DNA of 64,000 nt, taken from positions 5,586,501-5,650,500 of the forward strand of contig OZ005698.1 of NCBI GenBank assembly GCA_963930775.1. The letters run 5' to 3'. Position numbers and translations under genes: made by a program. Source of the stretch: Cliona cf. orientalis. Its lineage: Eukaryota > Porifera > Demospongiae > Clionaida > Clionaidae. The notes under the pieces are model-generated. The model had not been told where the DNA came from and did no database searches. It saw only the letters and a list, made by a program, of their open reading frames with translations. Below, piece after piece: positions 48,501 to 60,500 of the stretch. The first letter of the stretch is position 1; each line of letters opens with the position of its first letter.

Positions 48501-51500
48501 TATATTATATAGGTTTTAAATTTTTCATAAAATTGCCAGATAGCCAACTTAGAAATCTTTAATACCCTAAGTTTCCCACTGTAAGGTATATAGTCAGGCT
48601 TACCAACTTTGTTCAACGTTTGCTGCTTCATCCAGTATATCAATGTAGTTAACCTTGTTATCTGGCGAGTAGTACAGTCTCATTTGCTGTCCATTGCTAT
48701 GTGAAAATAGAGCTGGATATGTCTGATTGAGGTAGTCCACTGTGATATTGCTTGCATCCAGTCCACTCAATATCTGTGTGAGCTGACCAGTATGAGCATT
48801 AAACTTGAAGGTGTGTCCAGAGCTTGGGTCGGTGTAACTTATTTCTGTGGACAAGAATTACATGAATTCAGTACACAAAATTATTGTTACATAACAAAAG
48901 AATTATCATATCTCCTCATTAACAAGCCCCCTATTGAAAATAAGCCCTCTCCCCATTCTGACCCCCAAGTTCTTGCATAGGTATACACCCCCCCCCCCCC
49001 CCCCCAATAGCACTTAGTATGTTACGCTTACTTCAGAGGAGTACAACCTCTATTCTTGTGTAAACTTGATCATGTACTTGCTGAAGTTGCATGTAGTACT
49101 ACTACTTTATACCTTGAGAGGGCATTATATTATCGAGGCCAAGTGCAGGGGCGGATTCAGGTTTTGGAAAGGGGGGTTCATTGCACAAGTATGCACGCGA
49201 AGCACGTGCGAAAAATTCCAGGCCACGCCCACTTTTGCTAAACCATGCACACTTTAGTGCTCGCTATACCGTTGAATTCTCTGCAAAAAACAATGAGTTA
49301 GACACTGAATTGTGAGCCTCTTTATGATAACTATGTCGAAATAAGTGGGACACTAGCGTAGAGAGGCAATTTAGTACTCAGTTGCAAGAGGCTGGGGGGG
49401 GGGGGGATTCACAGGCACACTGTGAACTCCCTCTGGATCCGCCCCTGAAGTGCATGTTTGAAAATAAGCTTCATTCCCCACTTTAGGCTCATAGAAGTGT
49501 GCAAAGAGGGCGTATTTTTGAGGAGATATGGTAGATGAATTCAGTACACAAAATTATTGTCAAGTAACAAAGTTACCGTCATCAACAAGGGAAAGAGAGC
49601 GACTACCAGAGGCTGTGAATCTTGCTCCACCATCTAAACGAAATATTGACATATCTCTGCCATTCCACAGTTCAATGGTAGTGGCTGAAATTGCTCCCAA
49701 ATGCATCTCTCTGCAGACAAAAACAGTGCTTGAAATACCATATTGTAGCAAGAAAACTTTTCCTAATTTATAGTTGCCTTGGACTGTAGGTAAAAGTTTT
49801 CTACACAAAACGTTGTCATTGTATGGCCACATCCACAACTTGGAGGCAACCCATACCAAGTTTTCTCAGCAAAACCTTTTCACTAATTCACAAATGCTTT
49901 CTCCCTCATAAATTTTCCTGCTATACGGTACTTACAGGGCAGGAACAATCCATCCTTTTCCCATTGGTCCAGAGGTCATTCGCTTATTGATTTGGGAGGA
50001 GTACTCTCTCACAATGTCCATATGGAGGATAGTGTTTGGATCACTGTCAGAGATATCTTGCAAAACAATCATCTTTGTTCGTCCTATAAGACAAATATTA
50101 AACATACAAGATAAGCATCAGCAAAAATAGTGGTGCAAGTATGCAACATATTGTGATTCACTCTTATGGAAGTTGCATTGCTTATCAGATAATTTTATCT
50201 CACGCAAAATTATTCTTGTGTACCATTAATTATTATGTACGAAGAATGCTAACACGTGTATTAGCCCGTGTAACATACCATTTGGTGTGACATGTCCTTG
50301 TGCTGAGCGTAGCTCAAAGTCCACTAAATCATCAACAGATGCTATTCTGTTGTCTGCCTTGCTGAATTCATTGGAAACTACAGAAAATTTCTCTATCAGT
50401 GAGCCCCAGGTTGTTCCAGTGGCATTCACAAACGTATTCCATATAACCTCCCAAGATTCGTTGGACACATCTGGTGGTTTAAGGCTGTCCTTCATTTGTA
50501 TGTAAATGTGAGTGTTATTCAGCTGATCCTCATCTAGATAGGATACGCTCAATCTGAAGTTTATCGACCGATCAAAACGGCTCGGAAGAATATTGAAGAC
50601 AACTCGGGTTGTCTCACCAGGTGGGATAATACCAGCAGGGCCCCGTATCGGCAAAGGCATGAAAGTTACAAACCTCCTATATGCAGTCAGGCGACCCTTG
50701 TCGACATAGCTAATTTGTACATCATTTCTGTTGCTGCGAGCAAACAATACAGGAGTCTTAAGATCTGTATTACCTGAGTTGTGTACAAGTACTGTTGTAA
50801 CTGTACTACGACCTCGAGTCAGGGTTGCTGGTGCAATAATGCTGGTTGAAATTTGTCCGGGCACTCCAACTGCTATTCGCAATGCATTTCCAAGCTGAGT
50901 ATACTCTTCTGACCTCATGTTGTAAATCTGTAAGGTGTAAGCACCATAGGATGCATTGAGTAGATCAAAGGTGGCGTAGACCTCGACCGAAGAGAACCAG
51001 TACACAGTGTGCGCAGTGATCACAGAAGATGTGGATTCATCTATCAGGAAAGCTTCAAACTTGTCCTCTATTAGAGTACCCATCACGCGAAGAGTAACAT
51101 TACCGAGTGGGGCAGCAAATGGTGGACTAACATCCGTAACACTGAACACCGCTACTCTAGCTTCGAGTACAATTTGGTAATCATTTACTGAAAGTCCAAA
51201 ACTATTAATTCTGAGATAATATGTGCCAGGCTTTGTGCTCTGAACTACAGCTGATTGATTGTGTGATAGTGAGTGCTGAGAGTAAGCATCGTGCAAAGAA
51301 CCAGTGGGAGGATCTCGATGGCGCAGGAATAGATCATGAAAACCTGAGTTTGCAGATGTTGTCTTCAATGTCACCTGAAGTGCACTTTCGCCAGGTACGT
51401 CTTCAATCCTGTACAGGAGTTGGTCATCCGGACCAATGAGCACTGTGAGAGGAACACCAAGAGTCAGAGCAGGTGCACTGATGCTAAGATAAGACATTGT

Positions 51501-54500
51501 GTGTCCAATGTTGTTCTCAAGATCTGGATCTCTGATGTTTGTCCTAGATCGCACAATACAATAGTATTCATCTTGTGCTACAAAAGGTGTCTGTTTAGTG
51601 GCGGTGAAAACAGATCCCATTGGAGGAATGGCATTGTCTGTACTGATTCCTGGTAAGGAGACATATTCACAGAGGGGTCTTCCAACGAGTTGATCAGAAA
51701 TGTCCCAAGAATTGTCTTTAGAAAGGTAGATGGAATCGCATTTGTAGCCAAGAGCGACCAGTGTCCCGTTATTCCACAAATGCCACAGCACATCCAAATC
51801 TACAGTAAGAAATGATATAGACATTATTATGTAGAATCTGATACGCTAACCGGTGTATCTAATGTACTCTATAGTTATCCTACCCCAGACAATAACTGTG
51901 ACACCATAGTGGCCTAGCCTCATACTCAGGCCTTCCCGTATTGGGGACGAGGCTATAGTTATCCTACCCCAGACAGTAACTATGACACCATAGTGGCCTA
52001 GCCTTGTACCCACGCCTTCCCATGTTGGGGACGAGGCTATAGTGTCCTATATTCAGGCCAACTTTTTGGTGTTAAGTAACTGTTACAGTATACAATCAGT
52101 AAAAATCACAGCTTACTATCTCCATAGTTTAAATTTGTAGGTGATGCTGACACTCTATCCACCACGAGATCAGTAGTTACTGTCTCTTGGATAGCGATGA
52201 GTACACTGGCAATGTTATTATGCTCATTTATTTCCAGTTGACGATTACCAGTGTCTGTCTCAAAGAAGATGTAATACTCATTGCTTCCTAGGTTGTAGGG
52301 GATAAACACCTGTACAGATCTGTTGTACGATTGCTGAATTCTGAGACTTGTGGGGTTACGCACACTGACGAATCTCATATCAGAAGAGTCCAGGGAAGCA
52401 TCTCGACTCAAGTAAATCGCATCATACCAGACTCCAGTAGCAGGCTTCTCTCCTATGTTGCTAACACTGAAGTTCATAGTCACTGGTTGGCCACCAAAGA
52501 AGGCGGTTGAAGAAAGTAATGGAGCAATTGTCAACTCAGGGAGCAGTCCATTCTCAACTAGGTAAGCACGAGAACTGCGAGCATGAAGAAGCCCATTGAC
52601 ACCAATGGTCATTGGATTTCCAAGGTTACCGTTTATGTCCACAACCACAGCCAGGAACATGAATTGATTGAGCTGATAAGGAGGAGTCACCCGCAGGGAA
52701 ATCTCGTATGTCTCTCCTGCTCCAAGGTCTCTATTGTTTACATTTCCTCCTAGTGGAATTCCAGAGCTTAGGATAGCCGAGCGATCTGTTTGATCTTGGG
52801 TAGTGGTGGGAACAAGGTAGACTCGATCAGTCCAAGATGACAGGGAAACAGCTACCTCACCAATGTTGGTGACATTGTATGTGATGGTGAACGTGCTCCC
52901 CGAGGTGAGATTAGTTGGCAAATCTGTAGATGCAATCAAAACGAGTAATCTTGGTGTAGGTGGAGGAGAGATATCAATCTCTTCAGAATACTGTCCAATA
53001 TTGTTTTCTTCACCGTTTAGTTCAAATACATTCCTGGAGCTGTCGGTCTCGACAAAGATGAAGTAATTTCCGATGATATTATCAGTGAGAATAATAGTGG
53101 AGGTGACACTGTACTCCTGGTTATAACTTAGCTGTTGGTTACGTACCTCTCTCACGTGAACTGCGCTGACACGACTAAACCTGAATTCTCTGTATCGTGA
53201 GAGGTAGACTGTATCCCTCCAAGATGTAATGCTCTCCATTTCATCGCCAATGTTGGTTACCGTCCAGGACACAGTCAAGATTCTCTGACTTGTGTCTGAA
53301 AGAGTAAGCATGTACATTATACTGGTGACCGTGAGGTCTGGAGAGGAGGGAGCAACCACCAGTATTTGATATCCCAGTATGTTATTCTGACTGTTACCAT
53401 CTTCATACAATTCAGAGAATCTGTCGACTTGAGCAACTAAAAAGTAGTTGCCTGAATAGTTTGAAAGTATCTGAATGTCAACTGTTTGATTGTATTCGTC
53501 ATTGGGAGCAACAACTTCAGATGATATGAGTACTCTTGACAGGGTAACAGCATTCTGTGTGACTCTTGGTACAGTATCAATGTATAGGAAATCGGTCCAA
53601 CCGCCAGAAGCAATCCCATTGCCTATGTTTCTCACAGACCACGTGACACTCAGCTGACTGCCTCCAGTAACACTTTGTGAAGAAGTGGATATATTGTAGA
53701 CGTAGAGGTCAGAAAACACAGTTGGCAAGGTGAGGCTGTGTACAACACCATTGTTTTGTTCGTTGGTCTCCACAAGACGGCCATCCTGGTCAGTTATGAC
53801 ATGTAAGGTGAAGTTTCCATTAATGTATCTCGGAATGAAACTATCATACGTTGTTAGATAGCTGCTTCCAGCTGCTAGTATGCTTCTATGAATGGTTGTC
53901 TGAAGAGTGATTGTATGTCCACTGTCCACTCGGACAAGATATATTCTATCTCTCCAGCCGTAACCATACGTTGGCCCAACACCAGAATTCAGCACCGTAA
54001 AGTTAACACGCAGCCTGTTTCCTTCGGCAGATGTTAGCAGTTGAACTGAGGCAGTCACGGTCAGATCAGGATGCCACTCCTGAATGGACACCACCCTCCA
54101 ACCAATATTGTTACCGTTAGCGTTGTACTCGAATACGTGATTTCTGTAGTCTGTGTGTACGGTGAGATTGTATGTCCCTGAAGGGAGTGACGATGATATG
54201 GTGTATTGAATGCTGTTGGTATAGTTGTTGTTTTGATGGAGAGCACCATAACGGGATGTGATGCCTATTTGTGATGAAAAGGGTCGACTAGTTGATATGC
54301 TACTCAGTACCTACACAAAAATACACACAAATAAATTGTAAAGGGCGGGCTACAGTAGAATGAATTAAGCAGATGAATTTCTTCGTATTGTACAGACATA
54401 ATTATTAGCCAGCACCACTCTTTTAACACTAGCATATAAAATATCATTTTAGCAACTAACAACTTGATCTTGCCAGTAGCTCTCATCTGTTTCTCCAGCA

Positions 54501-57500
54501 CCAACATTCGAAATAATGTAGTCTACCCTCATTGTTTCTCCAGTGATGTATATATCACCTGCCATTACAGAAGTCACTACCAAGTCAGGAGGCGGAGCAA
54601 GGGTAACCTGAAGTGTCAGCTGCAAATATAAGCATACAAAGATATTCAAAGAGAGCACCAAATTCAACGTATCATTTCTTTTATTACCATAGAAGAAGCA
54701 AAGTTGTCATTTTCATTAGCGTGTTCATACACTTGGTTTCTGGAATCAGTCTGCACTCGGATGACAAATGGGCCAAATATTCTTTCTGGGATTCTGACGG
54801 TAGCAATCATTGTGTAATTTCCTCCAGGAAGTAGACGACCAGTATGACTGAATGATCCTAGATTGTAGTCCAATGCTACCAAAAAAATAGTTACGTATGC
54901 GCATAAAAATTTAGTAAATTACCGTATTGTCCTGGGTAAGCGCTCATGGGTGCTTTCACGTAACTCACGATTTTGACGTACTTGGGCGCTTACCCGGTGT
55001 ACTAGGCGCTTACCATGTGTCAAAATTGAAAAAGGCGGGGTCAATGTTGTAGCATGGTGGGTGGGGTAATTGTGTGCGCGCGGGTAGCGCGAGTGCATGA
55101 GAGTAGTTCGAGATTCAGCATGACAGAGCTTATGAAGATCCTAGCTGTATAACTACTGAACTTGAAGGCTGCCCAGGGATAACATGGGCGCTTGCCATAT
55201 CCAGTTGGACGAAGTATACCTGGGCGCTTACCCGGGGCAATACGGTAGTCTAAGACTTCTAATACATACCAGAGGTAGCTCGGTTGTCTAAGTAGATGGT
55301 GTCCTGCCAGTTGTCAACTGATGTTACTCCGACACCGAAATTCCTTACAGTCCATCTAACAGTTATTTGTTCTCCTACAGTAAATAGACATCATGATTGA
55401 TAACCACTGCTTTTAATAAGAACAAGTTGATGATTACTAGCGGCTTTAATATTTAAAGTATGAGAAAATGACAAACTTAACGTGCTAAATAGGTAGCTAG
55501 CTAGGATAAAGGAAACGAGGCATACCAGAAAATGTTGTCACCAAGTGACCAATGAAAGACACTCTCAAATTTGGTGGTGGAGTAAGAAGGACTTGAATTG
55601 GAACACTATGATAAAGCCTGTTGTTCTCTCGAGCTCTATTCGCTTCTTCCACCTGTATTGTATATGAAAATATAGTAATGATCACTATGACAGACTCGAG
55701 GAATATTAAATATCCTTCAGCGCAAGAATATTAGAATATTACTATAAAGTTCAAGACTACTATTACAATGTCATACGTATCTGATTATACCTGTCTGTAT
55801 ATGTCAGTTTCCACAAAGATATAAAAGTTTCCAAGATCCTGGTTACCTAGATTGATTGTAGCACTAGCAGTGTATCCATCACCAGTGGGATCCACGAATG
55901 AATTATGACGTACAGTGGGTCCTCGTCTTATCAGCCTAGCTTCGGTTACAGATGGTCCGTAGTAGACAGCATCGCTCCACATGCGTTGAGGAGTGGTAAT
56001 GTTTCCAATGTTTATCACAATCCACGATACTTCAAAACTTTGTCCTGAGAAGGCTGTGTCTGGTAGATTGATTGTGGTGACTGTGAGATCGGGGTATGGG
56101 CGAGTTTCAAAGGACCATACTGGGCTCATATTAATGACACTATTGGTGCTATTGACATACTCTATTTGCCAACTGTACCATGTGCCAGGATTCAGTGACG
56201 GAGTGTACTGTAGGTTTGTTGTTGAAGTAGTTGGCAGTTCTGGCCTTGGATTATCACGAGGCCATATGTACACACGATAAAGGATATCACCAGGGTACTG
56301 TGGCCAATGCAGTGATGAACGAACATCCACATTGATCTCACGATCTGTAGGGCTGTTAGGCAAGCGCTGATCCAGGATTCGAACCACTTGTCTGAATGTT
56401 CGCGTTGACCCGCAATCGTCTTGAATGGTCCAAGTCCTATTGAAGCTGAAATCACATCGATCAATGATGGCCGAATCGATAAAAGTAGTAGTCACAGGAC
56501 GCCCACAAGGGTGACTGACTGAAAGCATGTAGTTGGCACTGGAAATTGTGCTCTCAATGCTACCACACGGAACTTCAACCTCAGTAGGTGATGTGATTGC
56601 TATAGTTGACGAATCAATGCTCATGATGTCTATCCGTTGTGAAACTGTAGCAAAATTTCCGGCATGGTCAGTTGCTGTCCACACCCTTTGGAAACCACAG
56701 GCAGACTGTAAGGAGATCTCCTCGTAGGAAAGATCTGGTTCTGGGTCTAGATTGTCACTGACAGTCGGTCTACCAACACTGTTTGGGCTGTTGTCTTCAC
56801 TACACTCAAGTCGCATATCAGTTAACGACGAAATTGTTGGTGCAACAGTGTCTGCAAAAGAAAATTACTTAGTTATTTGGTCATGACACTGATCAATTGT
56901 GTATTGCACAAAATTAAGTCACAGTAATCATGATTACCTACTGTCCACCGATAATTCATTGGAGCTGCAGAATTTCCAGCATCATCTTGTCCTCGCAGAG
57001 AGAATTCAAGCAAGTCCCCATCTCCAAAACCAGAAGCACTCCACTCCCCTTGGCATGGTTGGAAATTCGGTGGACTGCCCAGTTGGTGAACAGTGCACTC
57101 GGTTGTACAAGGTGTTAGGTCAGTGCACTGGAATGTAAATGTCCATTGAGTCTGATTGGAGTATCGTGGAGGTATGGAGGTCACTCTCAATTGTGGCAGT
57201 TCTCGGTCTGTATTGATTAAGATTACACACATGATAATTTTATGCTTGTAAGAAGGACAAAAGTCTTTATATTTTGTCAACCCTTATGTACAAGCATAAT
57301 AATATTGTACATATTGATTAAAGCTAGAGATAAAGCCTGCAAGTATGTATATCCTCTCTTCGATACAGTATGTAACTATATGTTTATGCATGTGTGGTTG
57401 GGGACAACAATAAAGAATTTACTGTTACTTTCCTACAATTTGATTGGTCCAACTCAGGTAACTAAGCAGCTTAGTTACCTGTAAAGTTTACTTAGTTACT

Positions 57501-60500
57501 TGTAAGTTCAATCGTCATAACATCTATTAAATGTAAATTTCTAAATAACTTAGCTTGCCTCAGCCAATGGGATCTACCGTTAGGCCACTGTTTGTAGTAA
57601 ATGAGTTTCTGCTCACCCGCCCGTGTCAATATTTGGCCCCGTGTGAATTTCGCCATTATCAATGAAGGTATGCCATTATTGCACGTAGCCCCGCCCACAT
57701 TGCTAGAAAGCCGTGCGTTCGCACATGGCTGGCAGAAAGTTCGTCTTTTTCGTGTTGGTGGCACTAGTCATCATGAGCATTGTGAATCTGACCGTTTTTA
57801 GCTTAAAAACGAAGCATACCTTGCTGCCATGACAGATTTCTCCACTACACCCTCCTACTCTGACGTTTCAAGAGATGTACGATACGCAGCTGAAGTCTAT
57901 AAACCAAGTGGTCAGTTGTAAATTTAATTATTAGGAAATTGAACAGGATATGACGTCATAATGATGGCATAATGGCTAATAATGACCGCCTGCCCACATG
58001 TAGTGGAGGGGAATTTGAGGACCAGAAACATGTTTACTACTACCAGTGGCCTTAGTTCAGAATTCCTCCACACCTTAGTAATGCCCAAGCACAGCGAGGG
58101 CGTCATATCGCAGGGTTGTCAGGATTCGTAGATCCCTTGGCCTTGGTGTCTAACTATAACACTAGCTTACCAACTGTCCATTGAACAGATTCTTGAACGA
58201 TATTTCCAGCCATATCTTGACCTTCGATGTACAAGGTATACCTCCCATTTGGTAGATCAGTAAAGCATACTTGGTGGGAGACACAGTATTCCTCTCGCAG
58301 GAGAGTAGGTGTCAAGAGGCGACATGAAGACAATGAATCTTCATTGTATGACCATCCTACTTCCACTGTCCCATTGTTGTACCATGGATCGGAAATGTTT
58401 GTTGAAAAAGTCAAGATAGGCCTTATATCTATGGATAGAGGACGATTTCAATACATATTCAGAGCTCACACATTCTTTGGTATTAAACACTTAGCTGATA
58501 GAAAATTGGAAAGTAATATTGCCACTCCATATCATTAACTATAGAGCAATTAAGGTGCACATAATTGAACTCACTGTCAATATCACCAATGTTTATTGTG
58601 GCAACCGACTGAGCAATGACTGCACCCTGTGAAGGATTACTCAACACTACTTCAAAACTTTCAGTATCCTCAATATCATAGTCAACTCCTATTTGGATTT
58701 CCACAATGTGTTGAGTCCTCCCAGCTGGGATAGTTACAACAACATTCACAGGTTGATAATCTCTAGGAGCTGTGAAACGATTTAAAGAACATAGTCAATA
58801 ATTGTGAGACTGTACATAGTTGTTGGGTTCATTCATAGTACTACTGAGGCTGTTATTACAGCTATGCGCTACACATGCAAGTTAGATAATATGGGTATCA
58901 ATCAACTGTAGTGAGAGATTGATGTCAGTTGAAATATTGAGCAATAGCCATAAGAGGATTATACATAGCAAAGTGACTTGACTTACACATTGCACTTCCA
59001 TTCCTTGTTACTACAGTGAAGGTCACAGCTCTTGCAGCAGTTGAATTAAGGAATATCCTCAACCTGACTGTCTCCCCTTCTCTGGCATCATAGTTTTGAA
59101 ATCCTAGCTGAATAAGTCTGTCAGTATGCTCGTTTCCAACGTACTGCGTAACTCGCAAAGCTGAAGCAGTTGAAATGGGTGCCAGTGGGTTGTTATTCAT
59201 GTCTTGAACTGTGGCCGCAGTTGCAGTGATGTAGGTATCATACTGTGTAGATGCAAGATAGCCTACATTGTTGATAGCAGTGATGTCACTTGGACCCAGA
59301 AACACATGCAGAATGTCACTGTTAATATTGGGGGGAACATAGCCATCAGTAAATGTATGCATTACTAGAGACTGAGATTCCTGATTGACGAGGGTGAGAC
59401 TAGAAACATCAAAGCTCGAAGTATTCACTATCTCATCAAAGGTCAAGCTTAGCATCATTCGAGTCAAGTCAAGGGAGAAGGAGACTAGAGTGGGGGAGGT
59501 AGAGTCAGCAGTGAACGTACTTGACATCAGAGCTGAGTTGTTAGATATTGGAACCAAAGAGTTAGAGTTCATGTCAACTATTGTCCCAGCTGTGACGGAG
59601 AGGAAGGAATTGTCAACATTAGTTCCAAGATACTGATTTCTCTTGATAGTATTAAGATCATCGGCATTTAACTGGATGGAAAATATGTTGTTAGCATCTG
59701 ATGGATCAAGTACCATGAAGCCAGTGAGAGAGTATCTTGGTGAAAAGATGTCACTACCGTTCTGCAGCACGAGCTGGTTAGGTTGAAATGTTCGTATGTC
59801 TACTGTTTCTGTAAATGACAGGACTATTCTCCCTCTGTTCATATCCAATTCCCATCCAATGACCTCGGGATGAGTGGTGTCTGCAGTGTAGTTTGTAGCT
59901 CCTAGAGCACGTCCGAAACTGAGAGAGATAGCTTGATTATTGTTTAGGTCACGAATAAGAAGGTTATTGATGGATAAATAGCAGTTGCTCTGTGCAGAGC
60001 AAACACCACGAATTCTCTTCACTTGGTTGAGATCTAGATCATTTGAGAAATCTACGGTGAGCATGAATCCAATGGAAGAATTAGTGAAGGAGTTCTGACT
60101 CAGCCTGTGCCACACCCCAGTTCGAACATACCAATAACTTTGTAGCCGAATACCACTAGGGTCAAATGTGGACACATCCACGGGGTCATCAAAGTGAATC
60201 TCAAGCTGTCCTGTATTCATGTTCAGATTAAAGGAAACAGCACTGGGGCCATTAGTGTCTGGTACAAAATTGGTCACTTGCATGGGTGGGGATTGATGAC
60301 TTAGCCCTGTACTGGCATCACTTGCTACTCCTTCAAAGGCCATAATGTATGTGTTGTCCATCGCAGTTGCTATGCCAGCATTCATCTTAAGGAAAAGAAT
60401 ATCACTTTCAGCAAGAGTGAAGGTAATCACACGTGAATTTTGTTGGTGGTAGCTATGAATCATCCCCCCTGTAAGGTTGTATGAAATCCCTCCAGAGGGT

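Larger units (their letters stand above)
51700..56110 (-). other. Giant gene block C: array of about nine CARDB domains
   Basis: Repeats of about 110-125 residues begin P-D-L-x-V, contain a W-x-V-x-N-x-G strand and a W-x-D-x-[IV]-Y-L strand, and end E-x-[ND]-E-x-N-N. Starts can be read at the end of exon 55791-56851, in 55526-55652, in 54461-54619 and six times in the 2,194-base exon 52117-54310; the last one is completed by 50279-51799. CARDB (cell adhesion related domain found in bacteria) is common in large prokaryotic surface proteins and unusual in animals. Several small exons split the second and third domains while the later ones share one exon. Confidence 0.75.

Noticed and set aside
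45398-48844. Calling the giant gene a teneurin
   Set aside because: The protein has a C-terminal TM helix, CARDB and Calx-beta modules and a bacterial-style Rhs ending. Teneurins are type II with eight EGF repeats, NHL and a C-terminal toxin-like domain.
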